A stretch of DNA of 47,074 nt from contig NZ_FODS01000026.1 of NCBI RefSeq assembly GCF_900110425.1, forward strand, positions 1 through 47,074, written 5' to 3'. Positions within the stretch are counted from its first letter, which is position 1; each line of letters begins with the position of its first letter. Source of the stretch: Salinihabitans flavidus (GTDB lineage: Bacteria; Pseudomonadota; Alphaproteobacteria; Rhodobacterales; Rhodobacteraceae). The notes below the pieces were generated by a model. That model had not been told where the DNA came from. It saw only the letters and a program-made list of their open reading frames with translations, and did no database searches. This document shows positions 1-7,654 of the stretch, one piece after another. Position numbers and translations under genes: made by a program.

Positions 1-815
1 CCCAGTATCTCGCGCGCCTGCGCGGGACTGGCCACCGGGCGTTCGTATGTCTCGCAAAGCGCCGCCGCCCGTTGCACCAGCGCCGCGTTGGAGGGCGCGA
101 GCGTGTCGCGATCAAGGCGCACGTTGTCCTCCAGCCCGGTGCGCGTATGACCACCCGCGGCAATCGCCCATTCGTTCACCACGATCTGGTTGGCACCGAT
201 TCCGGCCGCGCACCATTCCGCCTCTGGCGCACGCTCGCGCATCATCCGCACATAGAAGTCGAACACGTCGCGATCCGCGGGCATGGCGTTCTTCACCCCC
301 ATCACGAACTGCACGTAGAGCCTGCCGAAAAGCGCGCCTTCGCCATGCATGCGGATGGCCTGAAGAATGTGGCTCAGATCGAAGGCTTCGACCTCGGGCG
401 TCACCTCGTGTTTGCGCATTTCAGCGGCGAGCCAATCCACCAGGTCGGGGGGATTTTCATACACGCGCGTTGGAAAATTGTTCGATCCGACCGAAAGCGA
501 CGCCATGTCAGGGCGCAGCGCAAGCATCCCGCCCCGCGTCTTGCCCGCCCCGGTGCGCCCGCCCGTGGACAGCTGAATGATCATGCCGGGGCAATGCGTC
601 TTCAGCCCCTCCATCAGCCGCGCGAACTTCTCCGGGTCCGCTGTCGGCGTCTGATCGTCATTGCGAACATGCGTATGGCAGATACTCGCCCCCGCCTCAA
701 AGGCCTCCTGCGTGCTTTCGATCTGCTCTTCGACAGTGATCGGCACAGCGGGGTTGTCCTCCTTGCGGGGCAGCGAACCGGTGATGGCAACACAGATGAT
801 GCAGGGTTTGCTCAT
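1..815 (-). CDS. BKACE-family beta-keto acid cleavage enzyme (DUF849), 3' end outside window
   Basis: Leftward frame from ATG at 815, still open at base 1, giving 271 residues; the C-terminal part is outside the window. The start MSKPCIICVAITGS, the metal-site motif CHTHVR near residues 46-51 and the segment GGRTGAGKTRGG are typical of the DUF849/BKACE (Kce-like) TIM-barrel family. These zinc enzymes condense a beta-keto acid with acetyl-CoA and release acetoacetate plus a new acyl-CoA. It lies 26 bp after pcaG in the same direction, so it is probably co-transcribed with the protocatechuate genes. A reasonable inference is a role on beta-ketoadipate (giving succinyl-CoA and acetoacetate) or a related keto acid; the substrate cannot be fixed from sequence. 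Family call is firm, substrate is not. Confidence 0.88.
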   Translation of the reverse strand, partial: MSKPCIICVAITGSLPRKEDNPAVPITVEEQIESTQEAFEAGASICHTHVRNDDQTPTADPEKFARLMEGLKTHCPGMIIQLSTGGRTGAGKTRGGMLALRPDMASLSVGSNNFPTRVYENPPDLVDWLAAEMRKHEVTPEVEAFDLSHILQAIRMHGEGALFGRLYVQFVMGVKNAMPADRDVFDFYVRMMRERAPEAEWCAAGIGANQIVVNEWAIAAGGHTRTGLEDNVRLDRDTLAPSNAALVQRAAALCETYERPVASPAQAREIL

Positions 816-841
816 GTCGTCTCCTCCGCGCGCACCAGCAG

Positions 842-1461
842 TCAAATATCGAAGAACACGGTTTCACCCTCGCCCTGCAAGCGGATATCGAAGCGATAGA
901 CTGCCCCGGCATCCCGCTCTGACCGGTGCGCGACAAGCGTTTCGCGCCGGTTTTCCCACTCGATCGAACGAATGACGGGATCGGCGGCATTCGCCTCGGC
1001 CTCGTCGCCGAAATAAAGCCGCGTGTGCAGGCCAAGATTGATACCGCGCGCCACGATCCAGAGGTTGATGTGCGGCGCCATGACACCACCGTTGAAATCG
1101 GTGACAGGCCCCGGCTTGATCGTGTCGAAGGCCCATTCGCCCGTGTCGAAGTCGGTGATCACGCGGCCCCAGCCGCGAAACCCCTGCTCAACCTCTCCGG
1201 CGTGTTCGGGATGGGCATAGATGCCGGCGGCATTGGCCTGCCACGCCTCAAGAAGCACATCCTTGACGGGGCTTCCGGTGCCGTCGATCACCAGCCCCTC
1301 GACACGAATACGCTCTCCCGCTGCGTTGGGACCGGCGATGTCCCAGCCCAGTTCCTCGCGATAGATGTCAAATCCCGCCGCCCCGGGGGCCAGCCCGATA
1401 TGGACATAGGGCCCGGCGGTCTGCGACGGCGTTTCCCTGAGATAATCAAGCGGTTGCGCCA

Positions 1462-1462
<1 letters not shown>
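842..1462 (-). CDS. pcaG: Protocatechuate 3,4-dioxygenase alpha subunit
   Basis: 206 residues. Intradiol dioxygenase fold with the conserved beta-sandwich segments LLEAWQANAAGIYAHP (residues about 75-90) and FDTIKPGPVTD. The alpha subunit lacks the full iron-ligand set carried by PcaH and completes the substrate pocket of the (alpha-beta-Fe) oligomer, which cleaves the ring of protocatechuate to beta-carboxy-cis,cis-muconate in the cytoplasm. Its ATG shares one base with the pcaH stop codon (TGATG), so the two subunits are translationally coupled. Length and order pcaH-pcaG are as usual. The next gene is a BKACE enzyme rather than pcaB. Confidence 0.95.
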
Positions 1463-2205
<743 letters not shown>

Positions 2206-2613
2206 TCAGCTATCGGCTGCGCGCATTTCCGGGGCCTGTGCCCGCTCCATCTCGTCATAGGTGGCCTTGGCCAGTTTCAGCGCCTGATTGGCGCGCGGCA
2301 CACCGGCATAGATGGCCACATGCTGAAACGTCTCCAGCACGTCGCGCTTGCTTGCCCCTGTTCGGGCGGTGGCGCGAATGTGCATTGGTATTTCCTCGAA
2401 GTTCCCCATCGCCGCGAGGATCGCAAGCGTCAGCATGGAGCGTTCGCGCAAATCGATTCCGTCACTTGCCCAGACGGTGCCCCAGGCAGCCTCGGTAATC
2501 AGCTCCTGAAACGGGGCGTCGAAATCGGTCTTGGCCTCTTCCGCGCGCACAACGTGACCCTCGCCAAGAATCCGGCGCCGCACCTTCATACCAGTCGCGT
2601 ATCTCTCACTCAT
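2206..2613 (-). CDS. pcaC: 4-carboxymuconolactone decarboxylase
   Basis: 135 residues, the normal length for stand-alone PcaC of the CMD/AhpD-like fold. Recognisable segments are ERSMLTLAILAAMGN, the MHIRATARTGAS helix and the ETFQHVAIYAGVPRAN end. It decarboxylates gamma-carboxymuconolactone to beta-ketoadipate enol-lactone. It is the first gene of the leftward pca operon. The ATG at 2613 is preceded by AAGGAG at good distance. In many alphaproteobacteria pcaD (the enol-lactone hydrolase, the next step) comes first in this operon; here pcaD is absent between pcaQ and pcaC, so that step must be encoded elsewhere. Confidence 0.95.
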   Translation of the reverse strand: MSERYATGMKVRRRILGEGHVVRAEEAKTDFDAPFQELITEAAWGTVWASDGIDLRERSMLTLAILAAMGNFEEIPMHIRATARTGASKRDVLETFQHVAIYAGVPRANQALKLAKATYDEMERAQAPEMRAADS

Positions 2614-2702
2614 GGGCGATCTCCTTACTGGGCGACCTCCTTCGCTTGCGCAGAGGCTATCATAACCAAAGGCGAATGAAATTGAGTTTTCCGCTATTTC
2701 AC

Positions 2703-2718
2703 ATTACCGTATGGTTAT
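2703..2718. promoter_or_regulatory. Putative PcaQ operator (ATTACC-N4-GGTTAT)
   Basis: Near-perfect dyad ATTACCGTATGGTTAT, closely resembling the ATAACC-N4-GGTTAA site reported for PcaQ in Sinorhizobium. It lies about 90 bp before pcaC and overlaps the first possible ATG of pcaQ. A further half-site ATAACC lies at 2662-2667, nearer pcaC. Placement suits LysR-type activation of pcaCHG together with autoregulation. Confidence 0.7.
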
Positions 2719-3643
2719 GTCCATGGACCCCCGCCTTCGACTTCGTCATATCGCCTGTTTTCTCGAAATCGCGCGCGCGGGCTCGCTCGTGGCGGCGGCT
2801 GACCGGCTCGCCGTAACACAGCCAGCCGTCTCCAAGACGTTGCGGGAACTGGAAGACATCCTCGGTCAGTGGCTTTTCGACCGTAGCGGGCGCGGCCTGC
2901 GGCTGAATGCCGCAGGCCGCGCGTTTCAACAGTTCGCGGGCGTTGGCATGGCAGAACTTGAGCGCGCCCAGAACACGGTGCGCGGCGCGCATTTCGGTCA
3001 GAGCCGGTTGTCACTCGGGGCTTTGCCGACCGCCGCCACGGAACTGGCCCCCCGCGCGGCGCTGGCCTTTCATGAGGCCCATCCCGGTTGTGTTCTACGG
3101 GTGCAGACCGGGCCGAACTGGCTTTTGCTATCGCAACTGCGGGAAGGCACGCTCGATCTTGTTGTCGGGCGGATGGCGGAGCCCGATCTCATGGCCGGAT
3201 TGTCTTTCGAACAACTCTACCTCGAAGATGTGGTGGCTGTGGTGCGCGCCGATCATCCGCTGCACGGTGACGTGGATGCCGATCAGCTTCTGACATATCC
3301 ACTTATTCTGCCGCCGCGCGGGGCGGTGATCCGGCCCACCGTGCGCGGCTTCCTGACCAGCATCGGGGCTGGGGACCCGGCCCCGATGTTCGAAACCGTC
3401 TCTCTGGCGTTCGGACGCCGGACGCTCGTCGGCTCGGATGCGATCTGGTTCATCTCGCGCGGTGTGGTGTCAGACGAACTTGGCAACGGCAGGCTTCGCA
3501 CGTTGAAGATGAAGGCGCCGATACTCGCCGGACCCGTCGGAATCAGCCAGCGCGAAGATGCTCAGCCCATGATAGAGCGCAAGACACTCACCGACTGCCT
3601 GCGCGCCGTTGCGGCAAGTGATCTGCATCAGGTTACCAACTGA
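2711..3643 (+). CDS. pcaQ: LysR-type activator of the pca operon
   Basis: 310 residues from the first ATG; in-frame ATGs at 2717 and 2723 are also possible. MDPRLRLRHIACFLE (from 2723) looks like the natural LysR start, and none has a good ribosome binding site. N-terminal winged helix-turn-helix at about 10-65 (SLVAAADRLAVTQPAVSKT); the rest is the periplasmic-binding-like co-inducer domain. PcaQ proteins sense beta-carboxymuconate-type intermediates and activate pca genes. Divergent from pcaC and followed by pobA in the same direction 91 bp later. The operator overlapping its start predicts self-repression. Confidence 0.9.
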   Translation: MVMSMDPRLRLRHIACFLEIARAGSLVAAADRLAVTQPAVSKTLRELEDILGQWLFDRSGRGLRLNAAGRAFQQFAGVGMAELERAQNTVRGAHFGQSRLSLGALPTAATELAPRAALAFHEAHPGCVLRVQTGPNWLLLSQLREGTLDLVVGRMAEPDLMAGLSFEQLYLEDVVAVVRADHPLHGDVDADQLLTYPLILPPRGAVIRPTVRGFLTSIGAGDPAPMFETVSLAFGRRTLVGSDAIWFISRGVVSDELGNGRLRTLKMKAPILAGPVGISQREDAQPMIERKTLTDCLRAVAASDLHQVTN

Positions 3644-3707
3644 CATAACCCTCGGCTCATGAATATCTGCCAGAATCTCAATTTTCAATGCTGGTGGTTA
3701 TGGTAAT
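3631..3707. promoter_or_regulatory. PcaQ-like half-sites before pobA
   Basis: At the pcaQ end, GGTTA (3631-3635) and TAACC (3646-3650) form an outward-facing pair. Close to pobA, GGTTAT (3696-3701) is followed directly by GGTAAT (3702-3707). They share the half-site of the operator at 2703-2718 but not its inward ATNACC-N4-GGTNAT spacing, so binding by PcaQ is only a suggestion. No separate PobR gene is seen nearby. Confidence 0.35.
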
Positions 3708-3734
3708 CTCCTGCACAGATCAGGAGGTCAGAAG

Positions 3735-4922
3735 ATGAGCACCGCTCAACGACGCCGCACACAAGTGGCCATCATCGGCGGTGGCCCGTCCGGGCTTCTG
3801 CTGTCTCAACTGCTTCACCGGCGGGGAATCGATTCCATCGTGATCGAGCGCCGCTCCAAAGAGCATGTTCTGGCCCGCATCCGCGCCGGTATCCTCGAAA
3901 GCGGTTTTGTCGGGCTGATGCGCGAGGCCGGGATCGCAGAGCGCATGGACCGCGAGTGCTTCATTCACGAAGGCACGATGATTGCCTATGACAACAGGAA
4001 ATTCCGCGTCAACTTTCGCGAACATACCGGGACAGATGTCGTCGTCTATGGTCAAACCGAAGTGACGCGCGATCTGTATGAGGCGCGTGAGAAGATGGGC
4101 GGCGCCATCGACTTCAACGTCGATGACGTGCAAATTCACGATGCCAACGGGTCTGCGCCGTATCTGACCTATGAGAAAAACGGAACGAACCACCGGATCG
4201 ATTGCGATTTTATCGCCGGTTGCGACGGGTTCCACGGTGTCAGCCGTCAGGCCATACCACTCTCGGTGCGCCACGAATACGAAAAGACCTATCCCTTTGG
4301 CTGGCTTGGTGTTTTGTCGGAAACGCCGCCTGTCCACGAAGAGCTGATCTATGCCAATTCGACCCGCGGCTTCGCGCTCTGTTCGATGCGCAACGCCAGT
4401 CTCAGCCGCTACTACATTCAATGCGCCCTGAACGACAGTCCGGACGACTGGACCGACCGCATGTTCTGGGACGAACTGAAACGCCGCATTCCCGAAGAAG
4501 ATGCCGACCGACTCGTGACCGGACCATCCGTTGAGAAATCAATCGCACCGCTGCGATCCTTCGTGACAGAGCCGATGCGCTGGGGCCGGCTGTTTCTCTG
4601 CGGTGACGCGGCCCATATCGTGCCACCGACAGGGGCCAAGGGGCTCAATACCGCCGCCTCAGATGTACACTATCTCTACACAGGTCTGCGTCAGTTCTAT
4701 GAGGATGGCGACAGCGACGGGATCGATCGCTATTCCGAACGTGCGCTGGCTCGCGTCTGGAAGGCCGAACGGTTCAGCTGGAACACGACCAACCTGCTGC
4801 ACCGCTTCCCGTCACAGACCGAGTTTGACCTCAAGATGCAGAGAGCGGAACTTGATTTCCTGCGCGACAGCCGGGATGCACAAAAGGTCTTTGCGCAGAA
4901 TTACGTCGGTCTGCCATACTAG
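3735..4922 (+). CDS. pobA: 4-hydroxybenzoate 3-monooxygenase
   Basis: 395 residues, usual length for PobA, a class A flavin monooxygenase that hydroxylates 4-hydroxybenzoate to protocatechuate using NAD(P)H and O2. The FAD dinucleotide-binding GGGPSG lies at residues 15-20; the second FAD motif GDAAHIVPPTGAKGLN is in the last third. The conserved RIRAGILE segment that shapes the active site is present. The start is set by AGGAGG 9 nt upstream. Its product is the substrate of PcaGH encoded on the opposite strand, which makes the cluster a functional unit for 4-hydroxybenzoate use. Confidence 0.96.
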   Translation: MSTAQRRRTQVAIIGGGPSGLLLSQLLHRRGIDSIVIERRSKEHVLARIRAGILESGFVGLMREAGIAERMDRECFIHEGTMIAYDNRKFRVNFREHTGTDVVVYGQTEVTRDLYEAREKMGGAIDFNVDDVQIHDANGSAPYLTYEKNGTNHRIDCDFIAGCDGFHGVSRQAIPLSVRHEYEKTYPFGWLGVLSETPPVHEELIYANSTRGFALCSMRNASLSRYYIQCALNDSPDDWTDRMFWDELKRRIPEEDADRLVTGPSVEKSIAPLRSFVTEPMRWGRLFLCGDAAHIVPPTGAKGLNTAASDVHYLYTGLRQFYEDGDSDGIDRYSERALARVWKAERFSWNTTNLLHRFPSQTEFDLKMQRAELDFLRDSRDAQKVFAQNYVGLPY

Positions 4923-4989
4923 CGAATTCATGCGGTGGATGAGCTGAACTTACCAACCCATTGATATCTAACTCGTATGAAATATTAAC

Positions 4990-5005
4990 ATAATACTGAT
5001 TATGC
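4990..5005. terminator. Small AT-rich hairpin between convergent genes
   Basis: Perfect 6-bp dyad CATAAT-ACTG-ATTATG in the AT-rich 156-bp gap between pobA and the converging ABC ATPase gene. It may help end transcription from either side, but it is weak and has no T-run. Confidence 0.25.
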
Positions 5006-5078
5006 GAATAATGGGCATGGGACCGCCAACCCCTCATGCACCAGCATTGGCCCTTGATCCGACCCCGTCCGGCGCAGT

Positions 5079-6572
5079 TCAGTGAACCGCGGCAAACATG
5101 ACCCTTTCCTCATCTGCATCCAAGGGATCGAACTCCTCGACCACACGACCTGCCCGGCAAACCAGAATACGATCCGAAATGCTGAAGATTTCGGGCAGAT
5201 AAGACGAAATCACCACCACCGCCATACCCTCGTCGGCAAGCCGGTTGATCAACTCATGGATCTCCGCGATCGCCCCGACGTCCACCCCGCGCGTGGGTTC
5301 ATCGAATATGACGATTTCCGGCTTCTGGACCAGAGACTTGGCGATCACGACCTTTTGCTGATTGCCTCCGGACAGTTCGATTACCCTCGCGTCGGTGTCG
5401 ATTGCCCGGATGTTCAGCGATGAGGTCCATTCATCGGCCAGCGCCTTCATCTCGCTTCGGGTCACAACCACACCTTGGCTGAGACCGGCCGCAAGTCGGC
5501 CCATGTTCAGATTTTCGGAGATCGACATGGTTTCGAAGAAGCCCTCGGCCTTGCGGTCCTCGGTGACATAGACAATACCGTCGCGCACCGCCTCGCGCGG
5601 AACACGGTACCTTACAGATCTGTCGTGCAAGCGTATCTCTCCGCCGTTAAGGAAATTCCGCTTGACCACCCCGGCGATGATCTTGGCCGTCTCCGTGCGC
5701 CCCGATCCGATCAATCCGAACATTCCGGTCACCTGCCCCGCATAGATTGAAAACGATGTGTTTTTCACGATCGTTCCCATGGACACGTTTTGCAGGCTGA
5801 GGACCTTGGCCTGTCCGACACGGTTGGAATTGCGGTGCGCCCCATGGCTGGACGATTCGAGCGTGCGGCCCACCATGGCGCGCACGATCCGCTCGCGGTC
5901 GAATGTCTCGACGGGTCCGGTCTCGATCAGCGCACCATCGCGCAGCACCGTGATCAGATCGGCAATTTGCAGCGCTTCCTCAAGGGCATGGCTGATGAAA
6001 ATGATCGACACGCCCCTCTCCTTGAGACGCTCCACGAGTGAAAAGAAGTGGTGTTTCTCTTCCGGGGTCAGAGCCGCGGTCGGTTCATCGAAGATAATGA
6101 CCTGAACATTCTTGCGCACGGCCCGGGCTATTTCGACCATCTGTTTGTGCGCCGCACCCAGCGCGCCGACCATCGTGGTCGGGTTAACGTTGAAATTCAG
6201 CGACTGGAGAAACGTCTGCGCCGAGATATTCAGGCTTCGTATGCGGTTGAACAGCTTTTCGTCGCCCAGATACAGGTTCTGAGCAACGGTCATCGATGGC
6301 ACGAGGCTTGTTTCCTGAAAGACCATCGCCACCCCGTTGTCGAGGGCCTCGGCCGGGGTCTGGAAATCGACGGGCTGGCCATTCATCAGCATCTCGCCCC
6401 GGGTTCTTTGCGTGACGCCGCACATCATTTTCGTCAGGGTGGACTTCCCCGCTCCGTTCTCGCCCAGAAGCGCGTGAACCTTGCCTTCCTCAAGCTCGAA
6501 ATCCACGTCGGTGATCGCCGGAACGCCACGATACTCCTTGGTGACGTTTTTCATTTCAATCAGTGCACTCAT
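5079..6572 (-). CDS. Sugar-type ABC importer ATPase (RbsA/MglA-like, two ATPase domains)
   Basis: 497 residues with two fused ATPase domains. First domain: Walker A GENGAGKST (about 37-45), a degenerate signature (GAAHKQMVEIARA) and Walker B VIIFDEPTAAL. Second domain: degenerate Walker A GLIGSGRTE, good signature LSGGNQQKVVIAKSL and Walker B IVIFDEPTRGVDVGA. This asymmetry is normal for the RbsA class, which powers CUT2 importers. Its ATG overlaps the preceding stop (ATGA). It is the last gene of a ten-gene leftward operon holding the matching binding protein (9863-10894) and permeases (10947-11915 and the N-terminal half of 7651-9774). Substrate unknown; context points to a lactone or hydroxy-acid rather than a classic sugar. 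Confidence 0.92.
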   Translation of the reverse strand: MSALIEMKNVTKEYRGVPAITDVDFELEEGKVHALLGENGAGKSTLTKMMCGVTQRTRGEMLMNGQPVDFQTPAEALDNGVAMVFQETSLVPSMTVAQNLYLGDEKLFNRIRSLNISAQTFLQSLNFNVNPTTMVGALGAAHKQMVEIARAVRKNVQVIIFDEPTAALTPEEKHHFFSLVERLKERGVSIIFISHALEEALQIADLITVLRDGALIETGPVETFDRERIVRAMVGRTLESSSHGAHRNSNRVGQAKVLSLQNVSMGTIVKNTSFSIYAGQVTGMFGLIGSGRTETAKIIAGVVKRNFLNGGEIRLHDRSVRYRVPREAVRDGIVYVTEDRKAEGFFETMSISENLNMGRLAAGLSQGVVVTRSEMKALADEWTSSLNIRAIDTDARVIELSGGNQQKVVIAKSLVQKPEIVIFDEPTRGVDVGAIAEIHELINRLADEGMAVVVISSYLPEIFSISDRILVCRAGRVVEEFDPLDADEERVMFAAVH

Positions 6573-7654
6573 GTCTGAACCACCCCCCTGTCTTGCATCA
6601 GGCGCAAGACCAGATTGCCGCCCTTGGATGCGGCCAGTAACTGTCCGTCGACCTCTGCCACGGACGTAATCCCGTGCCGCTTTCCGTCGGCGCGGCTGTG
6701 CTGGCTGGCGACGGGACGAAACATCTCATCCAGCCGGATCACCAACCCGTAGGACTGGCTCGGCGCCCACGGTTTGACCACGCCGAGATGCACCTGCGCC
6801 CCGCCCTGTAACGGTTGCAGGAATGTCGTTGACGCCTCCAGCGACGGCGCAGCCCAGTAGTCGGGGTCGATCTCTTCGATCATTCGCTCGCGAAAGCCCG
6901 GCTCCCGCAGGATGAATTCGATAAGCGGATTGCGCGGGGCGAAGACTGCCAGCCACCAGCCGCCCCCTGACGCGGGCGAAATCCGCGCGGGATACCCCGG
7001 CAAATCCCATAGCGGTGTCTTGACCCCCCCATCCCTCGTGCGATGCAGTACCCGGTGACGCCAGCTTTCCGTGATGACCAACCCGTCCGCGCCAAGGCCC
7101 AGACCAAAGGGCCAGGCCAGATCACCCATCAGCCGTTCTGCGGACCCCGCCGCCAGATCAATGCGCCAGACGCTCCCTGTTTGTCCTCGTGACATCAAAT
7201 CATGCTTCCAGTCATTGGGACTGAAATTCTCAGAGCCGTTGGCAACAAAAAGTGTGTCGGCCCCGTCAAACAACAAGGCAACGGGACAGTTCAGCGTGCG
7301 TCCGAGCATTGCCGCCAGATCTTTTCCGTCGTGCGGCCCGCCGATCAGTCTGATCCCGTCATTCGCCAACCCGACCGCCAACGCCCCGTCCGACCCGGCC
7401 GCCAGCGCAGATACCGTTGTATCAAAGGCATACCGCTCTCGACCGTCCGACAGGGCGCAAACCTGATTTCCCGTCGAGAACAGGATTTCCCCGCCGCATT
7501 CACAAATCATGTCGGGCTGCTCGGTGCGGCAGATCGGCTCCGCCTCCTCGACAAGCTGGTTGGGGCGCAGTGCCCCATCCATCGACGGCACCGTTACAGC
7601 CGCGTCCCCACTGCCGCGAATCTTGTCGAGCTTTCGCTGAAAGAAGGCGATCAT
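6569..7654 (-). CDS. Stand-alone SMP-30/strictosidine-synthase-like beta-propeller, probable lactonase
   Basis: 361 residues from ATG 7654, which overlaps the stop of the upstream fused gene as ATGA and follows GGGGAG; a longer frame to 7669 is less likely. No signal peptide, so cytoplasmic. Blade-like segments such as LAWPFGLGLGADGLVITE and LPGYPARISPASGGGWWLA match the six-bladed SMP-30/gluconolactonase/APMAP superfamily, whose members hydrolyse lactones or aryl esters at a calcium site. It is distantly alike the C-terminal half of the neighbouring fused protein (shared order of a PGYP-x-x-I segment, W-x-A, then an EPGFRERM / MPGFRRRM helix), suggesting duplication. Substrate unknown; placed in an importer operon with acyl-CoA enzymes. 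Confidence 0.75.
   Translation of the reverse strand: MIAFFQRKLDKIRGSGDAAVTVPSMDGALRPNQLVEEAEPICRTEQPDMICECGGEILFSTGNQVCALSDGRERYAFDTTVSALAAGSDGALAVGLANDGIRLIGGPHDGKDLAAMLGRTLNCPVALLFDGADTLFVANGSENFSPNDWKHDLMSRGQTGSVWRIDLAAGSAERLMGDLAWPFGLGLGADGLVITESWRHRVLHRTRDGGVKTPLWDLPGYPARISPASGGGWWLAVFAPRNPLIEFILREPGFRERMIEEIDPDYWAAPSLEASTTFLQPLQGGAQVHLGVVKPWAPSQSYGLVIRLDEMFRPVASQHSRADGKRHGITSVAEVDGQLLAASKGGNLVLRLMQDRGVVQT

Noticed and set aside
72-899. Plus-strand frame of 275 codons at the left edge
   Set aside because: Antisense to the BKACE gene, which has clear family motifs on the minus strand.
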